Assembly: GCF_030580955.1 (NCBI RefSeq)
Contig: NZ_JAUQON010000001.1
Span: forward strand, 310,001-374,000
Length of the DNA stretch: 64,000 nt
Reading direction: 5' to 3'
Source of the DNA: Hymenobacter convexus
Lineage (GTDB): Bacteria > Bacteroidota > Bacteroidia > Cytophagales > Hymenobacteraceae
The position numbers and the translations under genes are program-made. Shown piece by piece: positions 34,426-42,416 of this stretch. The notes beneath the pieces are model-generated. The model was not told the DNA's origin and did not search any database. It saw nothing but the letters and a program-made list of their open reading frames with translations. Numbering within the stretch: position 1 is the stretch's first letter; every line of letters starts with the position of its first letter.

Positions 34426-34980
34426 TTAGTGAATGATAAGGGAGCCGGCGCCGCTGGTGGTTACGCGCTGGTCGCCGGCCGCCATCAGGCTGCGCGCCAG
34501 CCCGAAGTTAAAGCCCGGTGTGTTGGCGTTCAGGCCGGTAATGTTGCCGCCGCCGGAAGCCACGAGGTTGCCGCCACCGGATGCCACCAGGTTGCCGCCG
34601 CCGGAGGCCACCACGTTGCCACCGCCGGACGCGACCACGTTGCCACCAGAATTCAAAACCGAAATAGCTGCTACTTGGTTGCCGCGCAGAATGGCCACCG
34701 CAAAGTTGCCGCTGGTGAGGGGGGCGTAAGCGAGGCGGGTGCCGCTGGCCAGGTACTGCTTCACGTAGCCCAGCAGGTCGTTGTAGTTGCCCCAGCTGCC
34801 GTTGTTGTAGAGGTGGATGTTGCACTCGCAGGCTTCGCCCTGGCCCACGGGGGCGCGGTTGGCAGCTTGCTTGTAGGCTTGGGCAATCCACGGGTCGCGG
34901 CACTGCGCGGAGGCGGAAAGGGGACAGCCGGCCAAGGCCAGCAGCCCACAGAAAGTGAGAGCGGTGAGAATTTTGAACAT
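34426..34980 (-). CDS. exported protein with N[VL]VASGGG repeats, function unknown
   Basis: 184 residues. The N terminus (MFKILTALTFCGLLALAGC) is a signal peptide with a lipobox-like LAGC at Cys19, though an alternative cut after SASAQ is possible. A middle part with cysteines (CRDPWIAQAYKQA, EACECNIHLYNNGSWGNY) precedes four perfect-length 8-residue repeats N-[VL]-V-A-S-G-G-G and a tail. The cysteine-rich part and glycine-rich repeats suggest an extracellular or surface-anchored filamentous or flexible region. No enzymatic motif is seen and I do not recognise the family. Confidence 0.75.
   Translation of the reverse strand: MFKILTALTFCGLLALAGCPLSASAQCRDPWIAQAYKQAANRAPVGQGEACECNIHLYNNGSWGNYNDLLGYVKQYLASGTRLAYAPLTSGNFAVAILRGNQVAAISVLNSGGNVVASGGGNVVASGGGNLVASGGGNLVASGGGNITGLNANTPGFNFGLARSLMAAGDQRVTTSGAGSLIIH
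34543..34647. repeat. 24-base tandem repeat, four units plus a partial
   Basis: Units at 34543-34566, 34567-34590, 34591-34614 and 34615-34638, then nine bases of a fifth. Each starts GTTGCC. Being a multiple of three, it can expand or contract without shifting the frame. It encodes the glycine-rich octapeptides of the protein above. Confidence 0.9.
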
Positions 34981-35165
34981 AATGAGATAAGTGAAAGGTG
35001 GGAAACGAACACCGGGCGCCGCTGCCTGGTCGGCAGCAGCACTTGGTCGTCACCAAGCTAGTGGCTTCGTGTAGGCTGGCCAACGTGCGTCTATCAAGCT
35101 TCCTAAAAAGTCGACAGGCGGGACCAGGCGTCGGCGAGAGCCGGCTTGCCTTTCAATCACATTCG

Positions 35166-35483
35166 TTAATGAAGGCCCGCAAACGGGTCACTTCTTTCTT
35201 CCACCAGCCAGATTTCGGTGTCGGCGGGCACGTCCGTCGGCGCACCAAAATCGAGTAGCAGCCCGCGAGTGGGCGCGGGCGCCTCGGGGCGGCTTATCTC
35301 TTCTACGGTAGCCATGCCGGGGCGGCGGGCCCCGCCGGGTAGCACCGCTTCTACGGCCAGCGCCGTGTGCAGCGCATATGCCGCCAGCGCCGGGGCGGGG
35401 CCGTTGGACAGGACCAACAGGCCGAGGCCGGGCAGGGGCCACACGGCCGCCACGCGCAGGAGCAAAACGGCCGGCACAGGCAT
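35166..35483 (-). CDS. small hypothetical protein coupled to the GH1 gene
   Basis: 105 residues. Its ATG overlaps the GH1 stop codon (TAATG), which signals translational coupling. The sequence starts with hydrophobic stretches (about 4-40), then a more polar C terminus (DFGAPTDVPADTEIWLVEE). No known domain is recognised. Conservation of the overlap arrangement in relatives would be the main support for a real gene, and it was not testable here. The upstream gap 34981-35165 holds no gene. Confidence 0.55.
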   Translation of the reverse strand: MPVPAVLLLRVAAVWPLPGLGLLVLSNGPAPALAAYALHTALAVEAVLPGGARRPGMATVEEISRPEAPAPTRGLLLDFGAPTDVPADTEIWLVEERSDPFAGLH

Positions 35484-36817
35484 TACACCTCCACTTTGAG
35501 GGTGGCCGGGCTCTTCGTCACCTCAAACAGTTCGCCGTGGGGCACGATGGTGATTTGGCCGTATTCCTGCAGCAGCATTTTGTAGCTGGCGGCCACGGGG
35601 CGCGGCTTGCGGTCGAGGTCGTAGAGGCCGCAGGGGTTCACTTTGCCTACCTTGCGGCCCAGGCCAATGTCCCAATCTACCTGGTCGATGAGCGAGTACC
35701 AGGTGAAGCCGAGCACCGGTACGCCCTCGGCGCGCATGCGCAGGATGTTCACCCACTGCTTCCAGAGCCAGGTGGGGGCTTCGTGGGCGTTGAAGACGTT
35801 GGTTTCGGTGTGCATCACCGGCTTGCGGTAGCGGCGGTAGTACTCGAGCGTAATGTTGTACCAGCCCAGCACGTCCATGCTGGTGCATTCGGTGCCGTCG
35901 GGCAGAATGATTTTCTCGTTGCGGCCGTAGTAGTCGTTGCCCATAATCTGGTAGCCGGGCGGCTCGCCGGCCATAAACCAGTCATACTCGCGGCGGGTCA
36001 GGCCGTTGTCGAAGAGGTAGTTGAGCACGTCGCCGTCGGGGTGGTGGGCGTAGAGCAAATCGAGCGACAGAAAGCGCAGCTTGTTGTCCAGCGTCACCTG
36101 GGGCGAGGGGTTGGCGCGCAGCTCATGCACGTATTCGGCCGACTCGCTTTGCACGATGATGCAGTCGGGCCGGTGCGTGGCAATCTGTTGGGTGGCCATG
36201 ATGCTGGCCGCCACCAAGTGCTTCATGGCCGTCACGAACCCCTTGTCCGACTTCAGCTGCTCGTTCCAGATGCCGTCCTTGGCGCTCATGCGGGCCGTGA
36301 CGTAGATTTCGTTGATGGGCGTATAGTAGCGCACCCAGGGGTAGCGCGCGGCCACGGCGCCCGCGTAGTCGGCGAAGTGAATGGGCAGCTCGGGATTCTG
36401 GAAATTACCCAGCCAGTCGGGCACGCCAAAGTGCAGCAAATCCAGCACGGGCGTGATTTCGAGGCGCTGCATTTCGGCCATCACCTGGTCGGCAAATTCC
36501 CAGTCGTACTTGCCCGGGCCGAGGTGCGTTTTGTGGTAGGGCAGGCCGTAGCGCAGCACTTTCAGGCCCAGTTCCTTTACCAGGGCCAGGTCTTCGCGCC
36601 ACCGCTCGTAGTGCCCGCACTCCGCCAACTGGTCGCGCCGGGTGCGGCCGTGGTCGATGGTCGGGTTCGAGCACTCGATGCCGGTGGCGAACATGAAGTT
36701 GTTGGGCAGGCCCGTGGGCAGGCCGCGCCCGTCGTGGCCGCGCGCGCCGCCAAACTCGTCGCCGGCGTAGCCACCCTCGCCGTATTTTTCCTTGATGTGA
36801 GTGAGGAAGGTTTTCAT
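35483..36817 (-). CDS. glycoside hydrolase family 1-like enzyme
   Basis: 444 residues, no signal peptide, so cytosolic. The pattern is that of clan GH-A barrels. The acid/base Glu170 is in TPINEI, in place of the more usual NEP, and the nucleophile Glu338 is in HTETN. It begins MKTFLTHIKEKYGEG and contains NNFMFATGIECSNPT early. Proteins of this shape are annotated as GH1 beta-glycosidases; the atypical NEI makes the exact subfamily and substrate open. It is followed by a translationally coupled small protein and preceded by palindrome D1. Confidence 0.8.
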   Translation of the reverse strand: MKTFLTHIKEKYGEGGYAGDEFGGARGHDGRGLPTGLPNNFMFATGIECSNPTIDHGRTRRDQLAECGHYERWREDLALVKELGLKVLRYGLPYHKTHLGPGKYDWEFADQVMAEMQRLEITPVLDLLHFGVPDWLGNFQNPELPIHFADYAGAVAARYPWVRYYTPINEIYVTARMSAKDGIWNEQLKSDKGFVTAMKHLVAASIMATQQIATHRPDCIIVQSESAEYVHELRANPSPQVTLDNKLRFLSLDLLYAHHPDGDVLNYLFDNGLTRREYDWFMAGEPPGYQIMGNDYYGRNEKIILPDGTECTSMDVLGWYNITLEYYRRYRKPVMHTETNVFNAHEAPTWLWKQWVNILRMRAEGVPVLGFTWYSLIDQVDWDIGLGRKVGKVNPCGLYDLDRKPRPVAASYKMLLQEYGQITIVPHGELFEVTKSPATLKVEV

Positions 36818-36826
36818 GAGATTTTA

Positions 36827-36907
36827 GTTGTCAGTTGTTCGTTGTCGGTTGTCGGATTGTGCAAGGAGCAGTCATTGACTAACAACTGACAACGAGCAAC
36901 TGACAAC
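36827..36907. repeat. palindromic element D1 (GTTGTC/GACAAC type)
   Basis: 27-base arms at 36827-36853 and 36881-36907 match at 24 positions as inverted copies. Each arm is itself built of near-repeats of AACTGACAAC. It fills the gap between the GMC oxidoreductase stop and the GH1 start. Confidence 0.85.
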
Positions 36908-36912
36908 CAGAA

Positions 36913-38610
36913 TCAACCGTCACGCCGCTGCTGTTGCTCCAGAAACTTGTCGGCGGTGCGCAGGCTCAGGGCCATGATGGTCAGGGCCGGGTTCACGCTC
37001 AGGGCGCTGGGGAAGGTGGAGTTGTCGGAGATGTAGAGGTTAGGCACGTCGAAGGCGCGGCCGTTGGCGTCCACCACGGCGTCGTCGCCGCTCAGGCCCA
37101 TGCGGGCCGTGCCGATGACGTGCGCGTAGCGCTGAAACGCCCAGATGTCGGTGGCCCCGGCGGCTTCCCAGATGGCGCGCATCGTTTTCTCAGCGTGGGC
37201 GTTCATGCGCTGCTCGTTTTCCTGGGCCGTGAAGTGCAGACGCGGCTTGGGCAGGCCCCGGGCGTCCTTTTCGTCGGCCAACTCCATGAAGTTGTCGGCG
37301 TGCGGCAGGCAGTCGCCGAGGATGTTGATGCCGGCAATGTGATTGTACTGCCGCATGTAGTCGCGCAGCGGCTGACCCCAGAGCTTGCGGCCCCGCGCCA
37401 CCTGGCCCGCAAACGTCACGGGCATCACCCCAATGCTTTGCAGCAGGTAGCCGCCCGCGAAATCGGCGTCCTTCGGCCGGTGCGTGTCCTGCGAAATCAG
37501 GCCGCCGGGAATGCCCTTGTTGGGTCGTACCTCGTCGGCAAACGTGCCCCACACCTGCAGGCCGGGGTGGGCCATCAGGTTACGGCCCACCTGCCCGCTG
37601 GTCAGCGCCAGTTCATTGAGCAGCAGCAGGCGCGGCGTTTCCACCGAGCCGCCGCAGAGGAACAGGTGGCGGCAGCGCTGGCGCTTCTGCTCGCCGTTCT
37701 GGGTATACACCATGCCGGTGATGTAGCCCCGGGCGTCGCGCTCAATCTCCGTCACGAAGCTGTTGGGTCGGATGTCGGCCCCGTGCTTCACGGCCAGCGG
37801 AATAAACGTGACGTCCATGCTGGCCTTGGCGCCGTTGGAGCAGCCCGCCTGGCAAAAGCCGCGGTTGGTGCAAGCCTCGCGCCACCCAATTCCTTCCTGG
37901 TAATAGCGGGCCGACAGCGCCGCATTGGCCGCTGGCGAGGTGCGAATGCCCACCTTCTCGGCGCCGCGCACCATCAGCTGGGCGGCGCTGTTCAGCGGCA
38001 GCGGCGCCAGCGGGTAGCCCTTGCGGCGGGCCGGGCCCCAGGGGTAGGGCGTGGGCCCCGAAATGCCCAAAAACTGCTCTATCTCTTCGTAATACGGCTC
38101 CAACTCCTGGTAGCTCACCGGCCAGTCCTCGCCCTTACCGAAGTCTCGGCGAATAAGTAGGTCGTCGGGCAGGGGCCGGGGCGTGTAGGCGGTGTAGTGC
38201 AGCGTGGAGCCGCCCACGCCGGTGCCGGAGTTGTTCTTGCCCATGGCCAGCGGGTCGTGGCCGGCGGCTAGCCGCTCGTCGTTCCAGAACAGGAAATCCT
38301 GGGCTTTTTCGTCGGTGGCAAAATCCTTCTCCGGATTGTGCCAGGGGCCAGCTTCCAGCGCCACCACCTTCAGGCCGGCCATGGCCAGACGGGCCAGTAG
38401 CGGCGCGCCGCCCGCGCCCAACCCAATCACCACGCAGTCTACCTCATCGGTTTCGGGCGCAATGGCCTGGGGCTGTTCCAGCGGGGTATCGGCCGCTACC
38501 GGCGTGGCCGCAGCGGGCTCGTCAGCCAGCAGCGCGCGCAGCAGCGGGTCCTGTATTTCGGGCTTGACAGGGTTGAGGACGCCTTCTTCGAGAACTTCTT
38601 CGTCGGGCAT
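36913..38610 (-). CDS. GMC-family oxidoreductase (FAD-dependent sugar/polyol dehydrogenase)
   Basis: 565 residues. An unusual acidic/proline-rich extension (about 1-55) precedes the Rossmann FAD motif VVIGLGAGGAPLLARLA. GMC features follow: GTGVGGSTLHYTAYTPR and, at the C terminus, HVIGTARMG with the expected active-site His and the SVNPALTIMALSLRTA block that closes the FAD site. It is paired with a gluconate 2-dehydrogenase subunit-3-like gene upstream, so it is probably the catalytic subunit of a periplasmic or membrane-linked sugar-acid or polyol dehydrogenase. No cytochrome c subunit is encoded nearby, so its electron acceptor is not clear. Confidence 0.88.
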   Translation of the reverse strand: MPDEEVLEEGVLNPVKPEIQDPLLRALLADEPAAATPVAADTPLEQPQAIAPETDEVDCVVIGLGAGGAPLLARLAMAGLKVVALEAGPWHNPEKDFATDEKAQDFLFWNDERLAAGHDPLAMGKNNSGTGVGGSTLHYTAYTPRPLPDDLLIRRDFGKGEDWPVSYQELEPYYEEIEQFLGISGPTPYPWGPARRKGYPLAPLPLNSAAQLMVRGAEKVGIRTSPAANAALSARYYQEGIGWREACTNRGFCQAGCSNGAKASMDVTFIPLAVKHGADIRPNSFVTEIERDARGYITGMVYTQNGEQKRQRCRHLFLCGGSVETPRLLLLNELALTSGQVGRNLMAHPGLQVWGTFADEVRPNKGIPGGLISQDTHRPKDADFAGGYLLQSIGVMPVTFAGQVARGRKLWGQPLRDYMRQYNHIAGINILGDCLPHADNFMELADEKDARGLPKPRLHFTAQENEQRMNAHAEKTMRAIWEAAGATDIWAFQRYAHVIGTARMGLSGDDAVVDANGRAFDVPNLYISDNSTFPSALSVNPALTIMALSLRTADKFLEQQQRRDG

Positions 38611-38616
38611 TTTTGC

Positions 38617-38725
38617 AATGGGTGAATGAGTGATTGGGTGAATGAGTGAATAAGACTGACGGGCGAATGGGCGGTGAAGACATCGGAGTCATTCATCCGT
38701 TCGCTCATTAGCTCATTCACCCATT
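38617..38725. repeat. palindromic element D2 (GGGTGAATGAG type)
   Basis: Inverted arms at 38617-38651 and 38691-38725, 27 of 35 positions matching, with the outer 14 identical. It fills the gap between the two dehydrogenase subunit genes and runs into the end of the subunit-3 coding region, supplying its last codons and stop. Confidence 0.85.
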
Positions 38726-39318
38726 ACCACTTCCCGGTCTTCTTTTTCGTTGAGGCCGATTTTCGTCCAGGCGGGCAGGTCGGCCATGCCCACGTAGCCG
38801 ATTTCCTCTTGGGCCAGCGGGTGAGCGTAGTAGGTTTCCGTCAACTCGGCCAGCAGTTCCTCGAAGAAGCGGCCGGCGTCCAGCGTGGCCCAGGTGGCAC
38901 CGGGCGGGCGGCCGTCGGCCAGCGCCTGCAGCACAGCATCTTGCTGGCGGGCGTCAAGGGCAATGAAATCAGCCTGAAACAAGGCCTGCGCTATTTCCTG
39001 AATGCCACCGAGGCCCAGGCGATAGGCCTCGCGGTCGGGCGGCAGGGCGTCGTAACGCCAGCCGTCGGCGCGGCCTTCGGCCAGGCGCTGGTCCACGGCC
39101 GGAGCCAGCGGAATGGGCGCGTCGGCGCGGTCGGGCTGCGGGAAAAGCCGAGCGGCTACAGCTTCGAGCAGCGCATAGGCCTCGGGGGCCAGCAGCTGGG
39201 GCACATAGGCGGCGGGCGCGTCGAGCCGGGCCTGCAAAGCGGCGCGGGTGGCTTCGGAAATGTGTGAGGTGCAGAGCAGGGCGCGCACGGTGCCGCTGGG
39301 GTATTCGGGAACGGGCAT
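38713..39318 (-). CDS. gluconate 2-dehydrogenase subunit 3-like protein
   Basis: 201 residues. The body (YVPQLLAPEAYALLEAVAARLFP, then AYRLGLGGIQEIAQALF, FFEELLAELTETYYAHP and EEIGYVGMADLPAWTKIG) matches the gluconate 2-dehydrogenase subunit 3 family, which accompanies GMC dehydrogenases and usually carries a Tat signal. Here no clear twin-arginine signal is seen, so export may depend on the partner. The stop codon and last few residues (VVMGE) are written by palindrome D2, meaning the original C terminus may have been replaced. Confidence 0.85.
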   Translation of the reverse strand: MPVPEYPSGTVRALLCTSHISEATRAALQARLDAPAAYVPQLLAPEAYALLEAVAARLFPQPDRADAPIPLAPAVDQRLAEGRADGWRYDALPPDREAYRLGLGGIQEIAQALFQADFIALDARQQDAVLQALADGRPPGATWATLDAGRFFEELLAELTETYYAHPLAQEEIGYVGMADLPAWTKIGLNEKEDREVVMGE

Positions 39319-39438
39319 ATAAAAAGCTTGGGCTGACGGCCGCGCCGTAGGAAATGGCTCAGCTAATTATTCCTTACGAGGGAAGGCCTCCCAAAGGGTG
39401 CAGCTTTTGGGGTATATTTCTTAAACAAAACCTACAAA

Positions 39439-39466
39439 AAAGCAGCCGACCAAGACCGGCTGCTTT
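39439..39466 (-). terminator. terminator after the MFS small subunit
   Basis: AAAGCAGCCG (39439-39448) pairs with CGGCTGCTTT (39457-39466). On the reverse strand the stem is followed by TTTTG. It lies 29 bases after the small-subunit stop. Confidence 0.75.
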
Positions 39467-39494
39467 CCTGAAAAAGTCGTCGAAACAGGCGGGG

Positions 39495-39647
39495 TTACTT
39501 AAACAAAGCCAGCGCTTTGATAAATGTTTGCGACACGCCCCAGGCCAGGGGCAGGCCCACCACCAGCCAGGCCAGCACCACTGAGCCGCCGGTGCCGGTA
39601 TCGGCCGCGGCGGGCGCCGGGGTGGAAGAATTAGGTTGCGGATTCAT
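39495..39647 (-). CDS. MFS transporter small subunit (50 residues)
   Basis: The frame MNPQPNSSTPAPAAADTGTG... has a proline/alanine-rich start and one hydrophobic helix (SVVLAWLVVGLPLAWGVSQT), ending ALALFK. Such one-helix proteins are known as the small subunit that accompanies oxalate/formate-type (OFA) MFS carriers. Here it starts 34 bases downstream of the OFA-type MFS gene and is closed by a terminator, so the two form one operon. It probably sits beside the carrier in the inner membrane and helps its stability or transport. It falls below common length cut-offs and is easily missed. Confidence 0.85.
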   Translation of the reverse strand: MNPQPNSSTPAPAAADTGTGGSVVLAWLVVGLPLAWGVSQTFIKALALFK

Positions 39648-39681
39648 AATTGAGACAGTTTAAAAATTGAAAGACTGGAAC

Positions 39682-41091
39682 TTAGTGCGCGCCGGGCTCT
39701 ATCGTAACCGGGCCTTTTTCGTGGTACCGCTCGTTCACGGCTGTCACGATGATGTTGGCCAGGAAGCCTACCACCAGCAGGCCGGCCATGGTGTAAAACA
39801 CCGTTTGGTAGGCCGCTGCGCCGGTAAAGCCCTGGGCTTTGCGGCTGTCGGAGAGGTAGTGCACAATGAGCGGGCCCAGCACGCCGGCCGTGCTCCAGGC
39901 CGTGAGCAGACGGCCGTGAATGGCGCCCACTTGGTACTTGCCAAACAGGTCGGACAAATAGGCCGGGGCCGTAGCAAAACCGCCGCCGTACATGCTGATA
40001 ATCACGCAGGCCACCGCCACAAACAGCGTTAGTTGGAGGTTGTGGCCCAGGGTCGGAATTAGGGCGTAGAGCAGAATGCCGAGGCCGAAATAGATGGCAT
40101 AAGCCACCTTCCGGCCCAACTTGTCCGATGCCGACGACCAGAAGAAGCGGCCCAGCAAATTGAACAGGCTGAGCAGGCCCACGAAGCCCGCCGCTGCCGC
40201 CGCCGTCACGCCCTTGCCCGCGCCCATGGCCGTGTCCGAAAACGTTTCCTGAATGAGCGGCGAGGCCGTTTCGAGCACGCCAATGCCGGCCGTCACGTTG
40301 CAGAGCAGCACCACCCACAGCATCCAGAACTGCGGCGTTTTGATGGCATTGTCGGCCGAGACATTGGCCGTGGTAATCATGTCGTTGTGCTCGGTGCTGG
40401 GCACGTAGCCGGCCGGCTTCCAGTCATCGGCCGGCACCCGAATAGTCCAGACACCGAACTGCATAAAAATCAGGTAGATGATGCCCATCACAATGAAGGT
40501 CGGCGCTACGCCCAGCGGGGCCGAGTCCTTGAAGTGGTTCATCAGGTTGTTAGCCAGCGGCGAGCCAATCATGGCGCCGCCCCCAAAGCCCATGATGGCC
40601 ATGCCCGTGGCCACGCCCTTGCGGTCAGGGAACCACTTAATGAGCGTGCTCACCGGCGAAATGTAGCCGATGCCCAGCCCAATGCCGCCCACAAACCCGT
40701 AGCCGAAATACAGCAGCCAGATGCTGTGCAGGTGCACCCCCAGCGAGGCAATGAGAAAGCCGCCGCCAAAGCACAGCGACGACGCCAGCATGGCCTTGCG
40801 CGGCCCCACGCGCTCCAGCCACTTCCCAAAAATGGCCGCCGAAAGGCCCAGCAGCACAATGGCAATGGAAAACGTGACGCCGATTTGCAGGGGCGTCCAG
40901 TCGTCGGGTGCGGGTTTGGCCACGTCGCGGCTGATAAGCGCGCCCAGCGGCTTGTTGAATACGCTGAACGCATAGGCCTGCCCAATGGCCAGGTGAATGG
41001 CCAGCGCCGCCGGCGGCACCAGCCAGCGGTTGTAGCCGGGCCCGGCGATGGTGCGGCTGCGGTCGAGCAGCGAAGAGGAGTTGTCGGCCAT
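39682..41091 (-). CDS. OFA-family MFS transporter
   Basis: 469 residues with 12 predicted membrane helices. The start PGYNRWLVPPAALAIHLAIG and motifs GQAYAFSVFNKPLG, GFVGGIGLGIGYISPVSTLIKWFPDRKG are characteristic of the oxalate/formate antiporter (OFA) group of the major facilitator superfamily. Members carry small carboxylates such as oxalate, formate, lactate or pyruvate. The small subunit encoded next to it supports the OFA call. The substrate cannot be read from sequence alone. Confidence 0.9.
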   Translation of the reverse strand: MADNSSSLLDRSRTIAGPGYNRWLVPPAALAIHLAIGQAYAFSVFNKPLGALISRDVAKPAPDDWTPLQIGVTFSIAIVLLGLSAAIFGKWLERVGPRKAMLASSLCFGGGFLIASLGVHLHSIWLLYFGYGFVGGIGLGIGYISPVSTLIKWFPDRKGVATGMAIMGFGGGAMIGSPLANNLMNHFKDSAPLGVAPTFIVMGIIYLIFMQFGVWTIRVPADDWKPAGYVPSTEHNDMITTANVSADNAIKTPQFWMLWVVLLCNVTAGIGVLETASPLIQETFSDTAMGAGKGVTAAAAAGFVGLLSLFNLLGRFFWSSASDKLGRKVAYAIYFGLGILLYALIPTLGHNLQLTLFVAVACVIISMYGGGFATAPAYLSDLFGKYQVGAIHGRLLTAWSTAGVLGPLIVHYLSDSRKAQGFTGAAAYQTVFYTMAGLLVVGFLANIIVTAVNERYHEKGPVTIEPGAH

Positions 41092-41247
41092 AAAGGGATG
41101 GGATTTGACGTGAAAGAAGCGTGAGGCGTTGGCCGTCAGCGCCAGCGGGTTGCATGGTGCGACAGCGGCAATCAGGTAACCGGCTTCCTGACTGGTTGAT
41201 TATTTGGAAACCGGAAAATTTGGCAAATTGGTATAGGCACTGAAAAT

Positions 41248-41359
41248 CGCCTGTCATCCTGAGCGGAGCAAAGGACCTTATCACGTCAGCAGTCGCCTGT
41301 AATTATTGCGAACTATTCAGCCGTGATAAGGTCCTTCGCTCCGCTCAGGATGACAGGCG
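41248..41359. repeat. palindromic element A3
   Basis: 38-base arms (41248-41285 and 41322-41359) are inverted copies with one mismatch; the arm includes CTGTCATCCTGAGCGGAGCA and CCTTATCACG, a variant shared with A7. It separates the MFS gene from the SDR gene. Confidence 0.95.
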
Positions 41360-41369
41360 GTTGTTTGGT

Positions 41370-42338
41370 CTACTCGTCGCTGCTGAGCTTGCCGCCCGTC
41401 ACGTGCACGAGGCTGCCGGTCATGAAGGAGCCGTCTTGCGAGGCCAGCAGCACGTAGGCGGGCGCCAGCTCTTCGGGCTGGCCGGGGCGCTTGAGGGCGA
41501 CTTCGTGGCCGAACTTGGCGATTTCCTCCCGCGGCATGGTGCCGGGGATGTTGGGCGTCCAGACCGGTCCCGGCACTACGCAGTTCACCCGGATGCCCTT
41601 CTCGCCCAGATACAGCGCCAGCGACTTGGTGAGGGCGTGAATGCCGGCCTTCGAGCAGGCATAATCGACCAGAATCGGAATGCCCGTGATGCCCACAATG
41701 CTGCCCGTATTGATGATGCAGTCGTCTTTCTTCAGGTGCGGAATCACCGCCTGCGCCATCCAGATGTAGCCCAGAATATTAGTGTCGAAGGTGCGACGGA
41801 TTTGCTCTTCGGGAATCTCCTCAAACTTCTCCTGGCTGTTCTGGAAGGCGGCGTTATTCACCAGAATGTTCAGCCCGCCCAGCTCGGCCAGGGTGCGGCG
41901 CACGGCCTGCTTGCACTGCTCCGGGTCGCGCACGTCGAGCTGTAGCAGCAGGCACTTGCGCTTCTCGCGCTCCACCAGCTGCTTGGTTTTTTCGGCATCC
42001 TCCACGTTTTCGTTGAACACCACGGCCACGTGGGCGCCCTCTTTAGCGAAGGCAATGGCCACGGCCCGGCCAATGCCGGAATCGGCCCCGGTAATGAGGG
42101 CCACCTTGTCCTGGAGCTTGCCGGCGGCCCGGTAGTTGGCCAGGTCGGAGTCGGGCTGGAGCTTCATGTCGGCCTGTTTGGCCGGGTAGGGCAGCTTTTG
42201 GGCGGCGGCCTTCATGTCCTTAGCCGTGGGCCGGCGCTCGGCTTTGGCGGGGGTGGCTTTGGCAGAAGCGGCTTTCGGGGAGGCCGCGGAAGCTTTTTTG
42301 GCGGCTGGCTGGGCTGTCGCAGGTTTTTTGGTGGGCAT
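41370..42338 (-). CDS. SDR-family oxidoreductase (general-stress type)
   Basis: 322 residues. A Lys/Ala/Pro-rich N-terminal tail (about 1-40) is followed by a classical SDR: TGADSGIG (83-90) for NAD(P), NNAA (161-164), Ser213 and the catalytic Tyr226 and Lys230 in YACSK. It resembles the YhdF / glucose- or ribitol-dehydrogenase-like group that is often stress-induced. The basic tail could bind nucleic acid or another surface. Substrate unknown; cytosolic. Its neighbours (aquaporin, stress-type) are consistent with osmotic roles, but that is conjecture. Confidence 0.88.
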   Translation of the reverse strand: MPTKKPATAQPAAKKASAASPKAASAKATPAKAERRPTAKDMKAAAQKLPYPAKQADMKLQPDSDLANYRAAGKLQDKVALITGADSGIGRAVAIAFAKEGAHVAVVFNENVEDAEKTKQLVEREKRKCLLLQLDVRDPEQCKQAVRRTLAELGGLNILVNNAAFQNSQEKFEEIPEEQIRRTFDTNILGYIWMAQAVIPHLKKDDCIINTGSIVGITGIPILVDYACSKAGIHALTKSLALYLGEKGIRVNCVVPGPVWTPNIPGTMPREEIAKFGHEVALKRPGQPEELAPAYVLLASQDGSFMTGSLVHVTGGKLSSDE

Positions 42339-42416
42339 GAGCGGGAAGAAATAGGTTGCTCTGCAGTACGCGAAAACCCACGGAAAGGCTATGGCCCGGC
42401 TCTGGGAACTGCCCGC

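Noticed and set aside
34543..34647. Possible CRISPR array
   Set aside because: Units are directly adjacent, 24 bases, without spacers, and lie in a coding frame.
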